DNA of 64,000 bases from HT1-32 sp040219025 (GCA_040219025.1 JAVJTE010000013.1:1-64000), one strand, 5' to 3'. Positions 50,385 to 60,125 are shown, counted from the first letter of the stretch. Numbers and translations: made by a program. Notes: a model not told the origin generated them from the sequence alone.

Positions 50385-52694
50385 TTACTGCGCTGCCTGC
50401 GGCGCATTTCCGGAGCCGGTGGCAGTTCCCGAATTGAAAACCAGACGAACCCGCGCACCGGCATTCGCTGCATCTTCAAGGTACAGCCGCCCTCCATGGT
50501 CTTCCATGATTTTCTTGACGATGGCCAGCCCGAGCCCGGTTCCCTTGGCACGGGTGGTCATGTAAGGCTCTGTCAGCCGTCCGCGGTTTTCGGTCGGCAA
50601 TCCCCGCCCGTTATCAGTTACCGAGACGATGCAGCGATTATCGGCTGAAACAATTTCAAGATGGACCTTGCCCGGAGGCAGCGGTGCATGGTCCTCCGCC
50701 GGCCCCCGCCCCTCAATCGCATCGACAGCATTCTGCAGCAGATTGGTGATGGCCTGTCCAATCTGACGGCGGTCACAGGCGATGGTGACATCTGCCGGAA
50801 GGTCACTGGTGAATTCAATGTCGCGATGTGCCTGCTTTTGCAGAAACAGGGCATCACGGCAGATCCTGCCAAGGTCTTCCTGTTCCAGCACAGCCCTCGG
50901 CATCCGGGCAAAGTTGGAGAATTCATCGACCATCTGGCGGATGTCACCAACTTGGCGGACGATTGTATCAGTACAGTTCGAGAAGGTCTCAGGATCTTCG
51001 TTTATCTGCTTGAGATATTTGCGTTTAAGCCGTTCGGCTGAGAGCTGGATCGGGGTTAGCGGATTCTTGATTTCATGGGCAATCCGGCGTGCGACATCGG
51101 ACCAGGCGGCTTGTCGCTGGGCAGTCAGAAGCTCTGAAATATCATCATAGGTAACAACGAACCCGGCGACGCCTTCGTCTGTGGTTTCAAGGGCAACCCG
51201 GACATTCAGTGTCTGGGGATGGCCGTTACGGGTGCGCTCTATCTCACCGCTGACCATCGGTACCTGATTTCCGGGACTCCGGTTCAGCAACCCCGAGAAT
51301 TCGGGGACGACATCATGCAGGAATTCACCAACATGGGCGTCCATATCCAGATCCAGCAGGTCTGACGCCGCGCGGTTCGCAAGATCGATACGGCCCTCTG
51401 CATTCAGCCCGACCACTCCGGCGGAGACGCCCTCCAGCACCGCTTCTGAAAACCGCCGCCGTTCATCCAGCTCCGAATTGGTTGAAAGCAATTCGCTCTG
51501 CTGGAATTCGATTTGCTGCGTCATCCGGTTGAAGGCACGTGCCAGCATGCCAAGTTCGTCGCCGGAATGATTTTCCGGCGTCCGGGCGGTCAGGTCGCCA
51601 CCGCGAATACGCTCGGCAGCATCCGCCAGTTCACCGATGGGTTTTGACAGCCGGTTGGCAACAGCGAATCCGATGAGCACGGCGATGAACAGCAGCAACA
51701 GGGCGACGATCACGAAGATCATCGCAAAGGTAACTTCGATTCCGGAGCGTTCCCTCTCCAGTCGCTCGTAATCTTCAACCGCCCGCCGGGTTGTCTGCAG
51801 GTGGTTCAGAACGCCGACGTCGACAAAGCGGCCGACATAAAGATAGGTGTCCGGCAGGGAGCGCAGCCGAACCATCGCCCGCACCCGTTCCGTCGAATTG
51901 TCTGTGAGAACGGCAATCTCACCCCGGTCTGCCTGGGTGAAGGAAATATCGGGGATCGGTTCATCCGCCAGCGACAGCCCGAAGCCACCCCGGGCAATGA
52001 TCAGCCGGTTATCGCCGACCTGGCGGAAAACCATGGCCTCCGACAGATTACGCTGCAATGTCTCGTTAATGACCAGATCACTGAACAGATCACTGTTGCG
52101 CACCAGTTGTTCTGCCTGCTGATCAATCACCAGTGCCATGGCTGCGGTATCCGCCGCGATAGCCTGCATATGTTCGCGGACATAAGCCTCGGCCACATTC
52201 AGTGATTCGCTGACCGCGGTTCTTACCCGGTCGCTGAACCAGCCCTGCACGCCGAAATTCAGGAACAGCGAGGAGAAGACGGCGACCAGCAGCGCCGGAA
52301 CAACGGCGATGATACCGAAGAAGAAAACAAAACGTACCTGCAGGCGTGATCCGGGTTCACCGCGCTTGCGGGCCCTCCAGACCTTGATGATACGCCCGCC
52401 CAGCAGCAGGCCCAGCAACAGCAGCAGGGCAAAATCGACGGCCAGCATGACCGTGATGGTGCTGGAGTTCTGCCCGGCAGAACTGACGGCCATGGCGGCA
52501 AATGTGATGACCGCGCTGAGACCGGCGGCGACCAGCAGGGCGATGGCCAGCTTGTCGCCAAGGCCGTACCGCTCGGAAAAGAACTGGGCACGCCGCAGCC
52601 ATCGCGGTGCCTGCACCCCGGTCTCGGATGCCGCCTTGCCACCGGCAGCGACAGGCTTGGCCGGGGCCTTTGGAACTGATGGATCAATCGACAT
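50385..52694 (-). CDS. ntrY: Sensor histidine kinase NtrY
   Basis: A 769-residue membrane kinase. Three hydrophobic segments lie within residues 45-140, a periplasmic sensing part reaches to about 320, then comes a last membrane helix (325-345), a HAMP domain (RLSKPIGELADAAERIRGGDL), a PAS domain (about 415-525), the phosphorylated His in HEIKNPLTPIQLSAERL near 540, and an ATPase domain with DNGRGLP and GTGLGLAIVKKI. It responds to nitrogen or redox signals and pairs with NtrX, 18 bases downstream. The ribosome binding site is weak. Confidence 0.95.
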   Translation of the reverse strand: MSIDPSVPKAPAKPVAAGGKAASETGVQAPRWLRRAQFFSERYGLGDKLAIALLVAAGLSAVITFAAMAVSSAGQNSSTITVMLAVDFALLLLLGLLLGGRIIKVWRARKRGEPGSRLQVRFVFFFGIIAVVPALLVAVFSSLFLNFGVQGWFSDRVRTAVSESLNVAEAYVREHMQAIAADTAAMALVIDQQAEQLVRNSDLFSDLVINETLQRNLSEAMVFRQVGDNRLIIARGGFGLSLADEPIPDISFTQADRGEIAVLTDNSTERVRAMVRLRSLPDTYLYVGRFVDVGVLNHLQTTRRAVEDYERLERERSGIEVTFAMIFVIVALLLLFIAVLIGFAVANRLSKPIGELADAAERIRGGDLTARTPENHSGDELGMLARAFNRMTQQIEFQQSELLSTNSELDERRRFSEAVLEGVSAGVVGLNAEGRIDLANRAASDLLDLDMDAHVGEFLHDVVPEFSGLLNRSPGNQVPMVSGEIERTRNGHPQTLNVRVALETTDEGVAGFVVTYDDISELLTAQRQAAWSDVARRIAHEIKNPLTPIQLSAERLKRKYLKQINEDPETFSNCTDTIVRQVGDIRQMVDEFSNFARMPRAVLEQEDLGRICRDALFLQKQAHRDIEFTSDLPADVTIACDRRQIGQAITNLLQNAVDAIEGRGPAEDHAPLPPGKVHLEIVSADNRCIVSVTDNGRGLPTENRGRLTEPYMTTRAKGTGLGLAIVKKIMEDHGGRLYLEDAANAGARVRLVFNSGTATGSGNAPQAAQ

Positions 52695-52740
52695 TTCTGG
52701 CCGGTGTTGGAAGCGCCTGCTGAAAGCAGCGTAATCGGCG

Positions 52741-54183
52741 CTAGTTTACGCCCCTGACAACAGGGATGTCCAATTCCCGGATTTTCTTTCTGAGGGTATT
52801 GCGGTTAAGGCCGAGCAGCGCCGCAGCCTTGATCTGATTTCCCCTGGTCGCTTCAAGACAGATGCTGATCAGCGGACGTTCGACTTCATGCAGAACCCGC
52901 TCATATACCCCGGCTGCCGGCAGCGAGTCGCCATGCGCCCGAAAGTATTCCCGGATATGCCGTTCAACCGCACCACTCAGGTTATCACTGGTCTCGTCGG
53001 CATCCGCCCCGGACTTGCGGCCATGGTTGTTCAGTTCGGTCTGAACCGCCTCATAGCCGATCACTTCCTCGGAATAGAGCGCGATCAGCCGCCGGATCAG
53101 GTTCTCCAGCTCGCGTATGTTTCCGGGCCAGTCATATTCCTTCAGCTTCTCGATTGCTTCCGGATCGATTGTCTTCGACGGCAGTCCCTCATCGACGGCC
53201 TGGGCCAGGAAATGGTTGACCAGCTGCGGAATGTCCACCTTCCGGTCGCGCAGCGGCGGCAGCCGCAGCGGGACAACATTCAGACGGTAATACAGATCTT
53301 CCCGGAACAGGCCCTGTCGCAGTGCCTGGCTCAGGTCACGATGGGTTGCGGCGACAATCCGGACATTGGCGCGTACCGGTGTGCGACCGCCGACCGTGGT
53401 AAACTCGCCTTCCTGCAATACGCGTAAAAGACGGGTCTGTGCCTCGATTGGCATGTCGCCGATTTCATCGAGAAACAAAGTACCGCCTGCGGCCTGCTCA
53501 AACCGCCCGGCGGTTCGTGCGGTTGCGCCGGTAAAGGCCCCTTTTTCATGCCCGAACAGTTCGCTTTCGATCAGTTCGCGCGGAATGGCCGCCATGTTTA
53601 CGGCGACGAAGGGACCGTTCCGGCGACGGCCATATTCATGCAGGGCACGGGCAACAAGTTCTTTCCCGGTACCGGACTCGCCGTTGATCATGACCGTCAG
53701 GTCGGTGTTCATCAGACGGGCAACCGTTCGGTAAATCTCCTGCATCGCAGGAGAGCGGCCAATCAGGCGAATACCGCCATCTTCCGGGAGTTCATCGCCT
53801 TCGACCTTGGCGTTTGACCGCGCCTCAAGGGCGCGTTGTACAACCCGAACAAGCTCATCCAGATCAAACGGTTTCGGCAGATATTCAAATGCGCCACGTT
53901 CCGTCGCCTTGACGGCAGTCAGCAGGGTGTTCTGGGCGCTCATCACGATGATCTTGAGATCGGGGCGGATATGCTTGATCCGCGGGATCAGGTCGAGGCC
54001 GTTCTCATCCGGCATCACCACGTCGGTGATGACCAGATCCCCCTCGCCTGCTGCAACCCAGCGCCAAAGGGTTGCGGCGTTGCCGCTGGTCTTGACCTCA
54101 TAACCGGCGCGGGCAAGGGCCTGGGTCAGGACCGTGCGAATAGAGCGGTCGTCATCGGCAACAAGGATCGTACTCTGCGCCAT
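52741..54183 (-). CDS. ntrC: Nitrogen regulation response regulator NtrC
   Basis: A 480-residue sigma-54 activator. The receiver domain (DDDRSIR, VITDVVMPDENG) covers 1-120. The AAA+ domain has Walker A GESGTGKE near 170, an intact GAFTGA near 215 and FLDEIGDMP. The C-terminal Fis-type helix (AALLGLNRNTLRKKIRELDI) binds DNA. It activates nitrogen-assimilation genes when phosphorylated by NtrB. Its ATG overlaps the ntrB stop by one base. Confidence 0.97.
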   Translation of the reverse strand: MAQSTILVADDDRSIRTVLTQALARAGYEVKTSGNAATLWRWVAAGEGDLVITDVVMPDENGLDLIPRIKHIRPDLKIIVMSAQNTLLTAVKATERGAFEYLPKPFDLDELVRVVQRALEARSNAKVEGDELPEDGGIRLIGRSPAMQEIYRTVARLMNTDLTVMINGESGTGKELVARALHEYGRRRNGPFVAVNMAAIPRELIESELFGHEKGAFTGATARTAGRFEQAAGGTLFLDEIGDMPIEAQTRLLRVLQEGEFTTVGGRTPVRANVRIVAATHRDLSQALRQGLFREDLYYRLNVVPLRLPPLRDRKVDIPQLVNHFLAQAVDEGLPSKTIDPEAIEKLKEYDWPGNIRELENLIRRLIALYSEEVIGYEAVQTELNNHGRKSGADADETSDNLSGAVERHIREYFRAHGDSLPAAGVYERVLHEVERPLISICLEATRGNQIKAAALLGLNRNTLRKKIRELDIPVVRGVN

Positions 54184-55325
54184 CAGGGGGTGTTCTCCTC
54201 GGCAGCGGTTGACGGGCCGGGTCGGGGCGACATCGGCAGCGAGACACGGAATTCCGTCCGTCCGGGGCGCGTATCGTGTTCGATAACGCCGCCATGATCG
54301 CTGATGATCTTGGCGACAAGAGCCAGCCCGAGCCCACTGCCCTTCGGCTTGGTCGTCAGGAACGGATCAAACAGGTTGGCGCGAATTTCATCCGGGATGC
54401 CGCCGCCATTGTCGATGATGCCGATGACCAGCGGCAGGCGCAGGATTTCATCGGTCCCCGGCACGGCGAATCTGACGCCATGCTGATAGGACGTGGTCAG
54501 CACCACCTCCCCGCCGATTTCCGGTGCCGCTTCGCACCCGTTCTTGATCAGGTTCAGGAACACCTGAATCAACTGGTCCCGGTGGCCATAGACCGGTGGC
54601 AATGACGGGTCATATTCTTCCTTGAAACGGATATTGCGGCCAAATCCGGCCTGCGCGATCTTGCGCACATGCTTGAGAACTTGATGAATGTTGACCTGGT
54701 CACGCTCAACCGGGCGGCGGTCGGCAAAGACATCGATTCTGTCAATCAGGTCGCAGATCCGGTCGGTCTCATCACAGATCAGGCTGGTCAGCTCCCGGTC
54801 CGGCTCGTCTGCGCCACGGGAAAGCAGCTGTGCTGCGCCGCGAATGCCGGACAACGGATTCTTGACTTCATGTGCCAGCAGACTTGCCATTGCGGTGACG
54901 GAACGCACGGTGCGCTGGCGGCTGATCTGGCTGCCGATCTTGCGGGCAATGGTTTGCTGATGCAGGGCAACGACCACGGCACCCGGCTGTTCGACCACCG
55001 GCGACGCATCGACACCGACGAACTGTTCACCAATCTTCGGACTGTGAATCAGAACTTCATACTCGGATACGGCGCTGTCGGTTTCGCGAGCCTGTTCAAT
55101 CAGCATGATGAGCGGGCTGTCTGACGGCAGCAGGTCCTGTATTTTCTGGCCAAGCAGCAGCGAAGCGCTGGCAGCAAAGAACTGTTCCGCTGCGGTATTG
55201 GCATAGCTGATCCGGTTTCCGGCATCGGCCACGATCACGGCTCCGGTCAGGGCATTGAGAATTGCAGCAGGGTCGGACGAAGGACCGGCCTGTTTCCGGC
55301 CCCGCAAAAATGACAGGGTTGCCAT
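54183..55325 (-). CDS. ntrB: Nitrogen regulation sensor kinase NtrB
   Basis: A 380-residue soluble kinase. A PAS domain (about 15-130, LNALTGAVIVADAGNRISYAN) precedes the dimerisation helix with the phosphorylated His in HEVKNPLSGIRGAAQLL near 152, and the ATPase domain with IDNGGGIP and GSGLGLALVAKII. PII-type proteins would control it. It overlaps dusB and ntrC by one base at each end (TGATG junctions), so dusB-ntrB-ntrC is one coupled operon. Confidence 0.97.
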   Translation of the reverse strand: MATLSFLRGRKQAGPSSDPAAILNALTGAVIVADAGNRISYANTAAEQFFAASASLLLGQKIQDLLPSDSPLIMLIEQARETDSAVSEYEVLIHSPKIGEQFVGVDASPVVEQPGAVVVALHQQTIARKIGSQISRQRTVRSVTAMASLLAHEVKNPLSGIRGAAQLLSRGADEPDRELTSLICDETDRICDLIDRIDVFADRRPVERDQVNIHQVLKHVRKIAQAGFGRNIRFKEEYDPSLPPVYGHRDQLIQVFLNLIKNGCEAAPEIGGEVVLTTSYQHGVRFAVPGTDEILRLPLVIGIIDNGGGIPDEIRANLFDPFLTTKPKGSGLGLALVAKIISDHGGVIEHDTRPGRTEFRVSLPMSPRPGPSTAAEENTP

Positions 55326-56311
55326 CAGGCGGCCTGTTTTTCGATGGCGGGCAGGAAGAAGTTGTCGATTGCCGTCATGACGGCTGATGCATCACTGGTC
55401 GTATTGACCAGTTGCCGCAATCCGTCGCTGCCGTTCAGGCCCTGACAATACCAGCCGATATGCTTGCGGGCGATCCGCAGGCCCTGTTCCGTACCGTAAT
55501 GGGTCAGCATGTCATCAAGGTGGCGGCGCATGGTGTCACAGATTTCTTCCGGACCCGGATCCGCCGGGGTTCTGCCGGTCGCCAGGAAGGCCGCGACCTG
55601 GGCCGGGAACCATGGTTTTCCGTAACATCCGCGTCCGATCATCACCCCGTCGGCACCGGACCGGTCAAGGCAGGCGCGGGCCTTGCCGGTCGTCGTGATA
55701 TCGCCGTTTGCGATGACCGGTATGCTGACCGCCTGTTTCACCTCGCGAATGGCGTCCCAGTCGGCAGTGCCGTTATACATCTGGCACCGGGTACGACCGT
55801 GAACCGTCAGCATCTCGACACCGGCCTGTTCCGCGATACGCGCCAGTCTGGCCGCATTCCGGTTCTGGTCGTCCCATCCCAGACGCATTTTCAGGGTGAC
55901 GGGGATACGCACAGCCGAGGTCACGGATTCGATGATGCGGCCGGCAAGTGATTCATCGCGCATCAATGCGGATCCGGCATAGCCGTTGACAACCTTCTTC
56001 ACCGGACAGCCCATATTGATGTCAATGATGGTGGCACCCCTGTCTTCGTTCAGACGGGCCGCCTCGGCCATGATATCAGGTTCGTTGCCGGCCAGCTGTA
56101 CCGCCATCGGATGTTCCTCGGCAGATTTCGCAACCATCTTCAGGGTGCGGCTGTTCTGGCGGATCATTTCGCGGCTGGCGATCATTTCGGACACAACCAG
56201 CCCGGCGCCCCAGCTTTTCACCAGGCGGCGGAATGGCATGTCTGAAACGCCCGACATGGGGGCAAGCAGGACGGGAGAGTCCAGCGTGATGTCCCGTATA
56301 CAAATGGTCAA
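55325..56311 (-). CDS. dusB: tRNA-dihydrouridine synthase DusB
   Basis: A 328-residue FMN enzyme that reduces uridines in tRNA. The TIM-barrel start LLAPMSGVSDMPFRRLV, the catalytic-Cys segment MGCPVKKVVNGYAGSALM near residues 98-115, and the MLTVHGRTRCQMYNG stretch are characteristic. It is the first gene of the nifR3-ntrBC type arrangement common in alphaproteobacteria. The 68 bases upstream should carry the operon promoter; none stands out clearly. Confidence 0.96.
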   Translation of the reverse strand: MTICIRDITLDSPVLLAPMSGVSDMPFRRLVKSWGAGLVVSEMIASREMIRQNSRTLKMVAKSAEEHPMAVQLAGNEPDIMAEAARLNEDRGATIIDINMGCPVKKVVNGYAGSALMRDESLAGRIIESVTSAVRIPVTLKMRLGWDDQNRNAARLARIAEQAGVEMLTVHGRTRCQMYNGTADWDAIREVKQAVSIPVIANGDITTTGKARACLDRSGADGVMIGRGCYGKPWFPAQVAAFLATGRTPADPGPEEICDTMRRHLDDMLTHYGTEQGLRIARKHIGWYCQGLNGSDGLRQLVNTTSDASAVMTAIDNFFLPAIEKQAA

Positions 56312-56379
56312 TTTTTAGGCACTCGTAATTGATGGGCGAATTTTCATCACATATTGGCTTTGTTGGCAAGCAAACCTGG

Positions 56380-57180
56380 TCAGGTGATGAGCAGTTCGGT
56401 CACGAACTTGACCCCGGGATAGCCGAGTGTCAGCAAGATCCAGGCGATCAGGACAAGTCGCGCCGCCAGTTTTCCGCGGATCCCGACCCGAAGATGCAGG
56501 ATAATCAGAAGACCGATGACAAGAAACGCCAGCACTGACAGCAAGGTCTTGTGATCAAGCGGGAACGCAACCCCTGCCCGGTCAAAGGACAGGATTGCCC
56601 CGGTCATCAGCCCGGCCAGCAGCAGGATTTCGGCACCGCTCAGCAGCAGGATCAGAAAGTTCTCGGAATCTGCAACGGCTGGCAGTCGCGCAGCAGCAAA
56701 TCCTGACCGCCGCAATTTCAGCGCCCGTTCTTTCAGGGTGGCACCAAGTGCAGCCATCGCGGCCAGGGTCAGCATGGCATAGGTGGCGAGAGAGAAGCCG
56801 ATATGCACGGGAACAGATATATCAGATGCCCGGTAACTGCCGGAAACCGGGGCCGTTCCGGCCAGCAATATTCCGAGGCCACAAAGAACGAAAAGATAAG
56901 GGGCCAGCAGGAACAGATAGCGGTTCACCAGCGGCCTGAAGAGTGAAATTGCCGCAGCCAGAACCAGCGTCGATGCAACGGTCGCCAGCAACGCGTTGCC
57001 AAGATCGGCACGCCAGCCGGTTTCTATGTGGTGAATAAAGGCACTGCTGACGCCGGCTGCCGTTGCTGCCAGAAGCGCAAACATGACCAGACGGGAGACC
57101 GCATCGGTGCGAAGCGACACCACCATCAACGGCGCAAACCCGATCAGGGCAACCAGACTGAACATGCTCTCTTCTGTCAT
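56380..57180 (-). CDS. YpjD/CcsA-like cytochrome c assembly-family membrane protein
   Basis: About 266 residues with roughly eight hydrophobic segments. The pattern VPVHIGFSLATYAMLTLAAMAAL near the middle and LDHKTLLSVLAFLVIGLLIILHLRVGIRGK near the end, both with a His in the membrane-edge position, resembles E. coli YpjD and the CcsA/CcmC heme-handling family. The role of YpjD is not well defined. The start is unclear: ATGs at 57180 and 57165 are both possible. It is divergent from ispDF and upstream of dusB on the same strand. Confidence 0.7.
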   Translation of the reverse strand: MTEESMFSLVALIGFAPLMVVSLRTDAVSRLVMFALLAATAAGVSSAFIHHIETGWRADLGNALLATVASTLVLAAAISLFRPLVNRYLFLLAPYLFVLCGLGILLAGTAPVSGSYRASDISVPVHIGFSLATYAMLTLAAMAALGATLKERALKLRRSGFAAARLPAVADSENFLILLLSGAEILLLAGLMTGAILSFDRAGVAFPLDHKTLLSVLAFLVIGLLIILHLRVGIRGKLAARLVLIAWILLTLGYPGVKFVTELLIT

Positions 57181-57290
57181 GCACAACACATACCCTGCGC
57201 TGGCGTTCCTGCAAGCCGTGTCATTGTCATTGGCTTGGCAATTTATCCCGGGGCAGGTACCTTCCCGGCCTTGAACAACAACGAATATTC

Positions 57291-58463
57291 ATGAAAACAG
57301 CAGCTCTTATTGTTGCCGGTGGCCGGGGCTCCAGATTCGGTGGCGATCTGCCGAAGCAGTATGCCGACCTGGCAGGTACTCCGGTGATCCGCCATACGGT
57401 TGAGGCGTTCCTGAACCATCCGCTGGTCGATCATGTCCTTGTTGTGATCCATCCGGATGATCAGCAGCTTTACGGATCTGCTGTTGCCGGACTTGATCTG
57501 CCGCCGCCGGTGCTGGGTGGTGCCGAGCGTCAGGATTCCGTGCGTCACGGTCTGGAAGCACTGAGTGCGTTCGCGCCGGAGGCGGTGCTGATCCATGATG
57601 CGGCCCGGCCGGCCGTTGCGCCGCAGACGATCGATGCCGTGCTGGCGGCGCTGGCTGATGCCGCCGGTGTTATCCCGGTCCTGCCGATTGTCGATACCCT
57701 GAAGCAGCGGGCGGAGGGTAACCGGCTGGGGGGCACGGTGGATCGTAACAGTCTGGTCCGGGCCCAGACACCGCAGGGTTTCAGGTTTGACGATATTCTG
57801 GCGGCACACCGGGCGTCGTCCGGCCAGACCCTGACCGATGATGCGGCGGTCATGGAAGCCGCCGGTCATGTGATCATGGCGGTTGCGGGTAGCGAACAGA
57901 ATGTGAAGATAACAACCGGTGAAGATCTGGCACGAATGGCACAACAGCGGGACGGACAGACAGAAATGCAGTGGGAATACCGGACCGGCAACGGCTATGA
58001 CGTGCATAAATTCGAGCCGGGATCAGAGGTGACAATCTGCGGTATTGTGATCCCGCATTCTGCAGGTCTTGCCGGTCATTCCGATGCGGATGTCGGGTTG
58101 CATGCGCTGACTGACGCCCTGCTCGGCGCCATTGCCGAGGGTGATATCGGCGATCACTTTCCGCCGACCGATAACCGGTGGCGCGGCGCACCGTCTGATC
58201 TGTTTCTGAAACATGCCCATGAACTGGTGCTGGCCCGCAGCGGGGTTATTGCCAGTCTTGATGTGACCCTGATCTGTGAGGCGCCGAAGATCGGCCCTCA
58301 CCGGCAGGCGATGCGTGCGCGCATCGGTGACATTCTGGGGCTGGATACCGGACGCATCAGCGTCAAGGCAACCACCACCGAGAAGCTCGGATTTACCGGA
58401 CGAAGTGAAGGTATCGCCGCCATCGCCAACGTTTCCATCAGGCTTCCGGCTGAGTTTCGCTGA
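57291..58463 (+). CDS. ispDF: Bifunctional IspD/IspF isoprenoid enzyme
   Basis: A 390-residue fusion for two non-consecutive steps of the MEP pathway. IspD (1-225): LIVAGGRGSRFGGDLPKQY (CTP-binding) and IHDAARPAV. IspF (from about 230): GNGYDVHKF with metal-binding Asp/His, GHSDADVGLHALTDALLGA and the ATTTEKLGFTGR end. The fusion is typical of alphaproteobacteria. No ribosome binding site is obvious before the ATG. The 3' end overlaps cutA on the other strand by 26 bases. Confidence 0.97.
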   Translation: MKTAALIVAGGRGSRFGGDLPKQYADLAGTPVIRHTVEAFLNHPLVDHVLVVIHPDDQQLYGSAVAGLDLPPPVLGGAERQDSVRHGLEALSAFAPEAVLIHDAARPAVAPQTIDAVLAALADAAGVIPVLPIVDTLKQRAEGNRLGGTVDRNSLVRAQTPQGFRFDDILAAHRASSGQTLTDDAAVMEAAGHVIMAVAGSEQNVKITTGEDLARMAQQRDGQTEMQWEYRTGNGYDVHKFEPGSEVTICGIVIPHSAGLAGHSDADVGLHALTDALLGAIAEGDIGDHFPPTDNRWRGAPSDLFLKHAHELVLARSGVIASLDVTLICEAPKIGPHRQAMRARIGDILGLDTGRISVKATTTEKLGFTGRSEGIAAIANVSIRLPAEFR

Positions 58464-58782
58464 CGATCCATCTGCCGAAACCGGGTTCCGGGATGACATC
58501 GTCGATGACGAGGATACAGGGCAACTCATAACTGTGGAGTGACTTTATAACCGTCATGACCTCAGCCACCCGCGCCCGGACGGACTTGACAATCAGCGTT
58601 GCCTCCTCGCCTTCCTGAACTTCCCCCTCCCAGCGAAAGATCGCCGTTGTCGGTGCAAGAACGTTGGCGCAGGCGGCCAGTCGCCGTGCCACCAGTTCCC
58701 TGCCGAGCGCCACGGCTTCCGCCCGGTCTGCTGCGGTAACGTAGATCAGGCATGGCTTGTCGGAATCTGTGATGTTGGACAT
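58438..58782 (-). CDS. cutA: Divalent cation tolerance protein CutA
   Basis: A 114-residue trimeric ferredoxin-like protein. YVTAADRAEAVALGRELVARRLAACANVL, FRWEGEVQEGEE and the C-terminal SLHSYELPCILVI (family H-x-Y-E-x-P) are typical. CutA is linked to metal tolerance, though its exact role is unclear. The Cys in AACAN is the conserved metal-binding candidate. Confidence 0.93.
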   Translation of the reverse strand: MSNITDSDKPCLIYVTAADRAEAVALGRELVARRLAACANVLAPTTAIFRWEGEVQEGEEATLIVKSVRARVAEVMTVIKSLHSYELPCILVIDDVIPEPGFGRWIVSETQPEA

Positions 58783-58880
58783 CTGAACCTCTCTTCCCTC
58801 GGATCATCAGCTATTCACGAACTGATCCGGAGAGCGTAACATGATTTCCGGGGTTTCATCGCGGTTCATAAGGGGGGCCG

Positions 58881-59111
58881 ATGACCAGACCAACAACGGC
58901 ACAGACCAGCTGGTTACAGCGCGGATTATCGCAGGCTGGCGGCAAGCTGCCCCTGTTTGATGCGGAAGGCCAGAAGGTCAGCGAACGCACCGTGCGGTCC
59001 TGCATCAAGGCCGGGTGGGCGGAACCATGGTTCGCCAATCCGGTCAAGCCGGACTGGCTGATCTGCAAACTGACTGACACTGGCCGAAAAATCATTACGG
59101 ATCCGGAATGA
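58881..59111 (+). CDS. Small hypothetical protein, 76 residues
   Basis: A soluble basic protein with winged-helix-like spacing (a helical QTSWLQRGLSQAGGKLPLFD start and a C-terminal WLICKLTDTGRKII). It might be a small DNA-binding domain, but no family is recognised. GGGGGG precedes the ATG. It lies 67 bases upstream of a RusA-like nuclease gene on the same strand and could belong with it. Confidence 0.6.
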   Translation: MTRPTTAQTSWLQRGLSQAGGKLPLFDAEGQKVSERTVRSCIKAGWAEPWFANPVKPDWLICKLTDTGRKIITDPE

Positions 59112-59178
59112 TTGTCAGGGCCATGATTACAGTGAAACTACAAACGGAATTTCAGGAACAGTGCGGAGCGATGGCCCG

Positions 59179-59595
59179 ATGATTGCAACTCATGGCTGGA
59201 AAGGCTCTGCGGCCTGCAAGGTTGCCCGCTTTCAGGATCAGGTCGTTGTCCGGTTTGGCACGGTGACGACGCGGGGCGGCACGCTGAAACAGCATATGGC
59301 GAGGCTGGTGCGGGCGCATCTTCGCGACATGCATCCCTCCTTCGTCGATTACTCGGTCAAGATATGGATCGAGGGAACGGATCTTGCCCGCCGCTATGAT
59401 GCCGACAATGTGGCCAAGGCCTGTCTGGATGCACTGAACGGCGTGGTCTGGCGTGATGACCGGCAGGTTGTCCAGTTGCTGATCGAAAAGACCTTTGGCG
59501 AAACCCCGGCGATTACCATTCACGCCCAGCCGTTCGAGACCGCCTTTGCCGCGGATCAGCTGGCATTGCTGATGAAACGGGTCGAGGCGATCTAG
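59179..59595 (+). CDS. RusA-family Holliday junction resolvase-like protein
   Basis: About 138 residues. The segment RRYDADNVAKACLDALNGVVWRDDRQVVQLLIEKTF carries the RusA pattern with the expected aspartates (D-A-D-N, then D-D at the later position). RusA enzymes cut Holliday junctions and are typical of phages and their remnants. A GTG at 59161 is an alternative start, but GGAG is better placed for the ATG at 59179. No other phage gene is around. Confidence 0.75.
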   Translation: MIATHGWKGSAACKVARFQDQVVVRFGTVTTRGGTLKQHMARLVRAHLRDMHPSFVDYSVKIWIEGTDLARRYDADNVAKACLDALNGVVWRDDRQVVQLLIEKTFGETPAITIHAQPFETAFAADQLALLMKRVEAI

Positions 59596-59604
59596 GTCTT
59601 TTGT

Positions 59605-59946
59605 CTATCCGCCAGGGTAAAAACTGCCGAAGTCCGGGCCATCGTCGCCGGATTTCAGGCCGAAGACGGCTTCCAGCCGGTCCGCAATCGCTGTCAGGTC
59701 CTGCGGCGTTACCGCCCGGAAGATATCGCCGCCGGGAACAATCCGCATTGCCGGCCCCTCCTGACAGAGATTCAGGCAGACTTTGGGCTCCAGCCGGACA
59801 TCTATGTTCCGCTGGTCGACAAGCTGTTGCAGCCGGGCAATCAGGTCAGGTGAGCCTCGCTGGGCACAGGATGGCTTCTGGTCGGCAAACCGCCGGTTAA
59901 CACAGACAAAAAACCGGTTCGGCGAGGGGGGCTCTGTTTCAGTCAT
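59605..59946 (-). CDS. Thioredoxin-like [2Fe-2S] ferredoxin
   Basis: A 113-residue protein of the thioredoxin-like ferredoxin family. Cysteines occur as C-V-N-R-R-F-A-D-Q-K-P-S-C near the N terminus and C-L-N-L-C near residue 60, the usual four ligands of a [2Fe-2S] cluster. It is cytoplasmic. The partner is unknown. The ATG at 59946 is chosen because the longer frame would run into tRNA-Pro. It ends nine bases from the RusA-like gene. Confidence 0.85.
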   Translation of the reverse strand: MTETEPPSPNRFFVCVNRRFADQKPSCAQRGSPDLIARLQQLVDQRNIDVRLEPKVCLNLCQEGPAMRIVPGGDIFRAVTPQDLTAIADRLEAVFGLKSGDDGPDFGSFYPGG

Positions 59947-60005
59947 GATCCGGCCGACCTGCGGTGAGGTGTCCGGCCCTGATCTTGCCGAGGGGTGGGA
60001 ATAAA

Positions 60006-60082
60006 TGGTCGGAGCGGCGGGATTCGAACCCACGACCCCCACACCCCCAGTATGGTGCGCTACCAGGCTGCGCTACGCTCCG
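60006..60082 (-). tRNA. tRNA-Pro (anticodon GGG)
   Basis: A 77-base tRNA on the minus strand. Acceptor arms CGGAGCG/CGCTCCG pair fully, the D-arm is GCGC/GCGC, the anticodon stem CCATA/TGTGG closes the loop CTGGGGG with anticodon GGG, the T-loop is TTCGAAT, and the 3' ACCA is encoded. Confidence 0.95.
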
Positions 60083-60125
60083 ACGGGGGCGGACTATAGT
60101 GATGCGATCGCGACTAGGCAATCCG

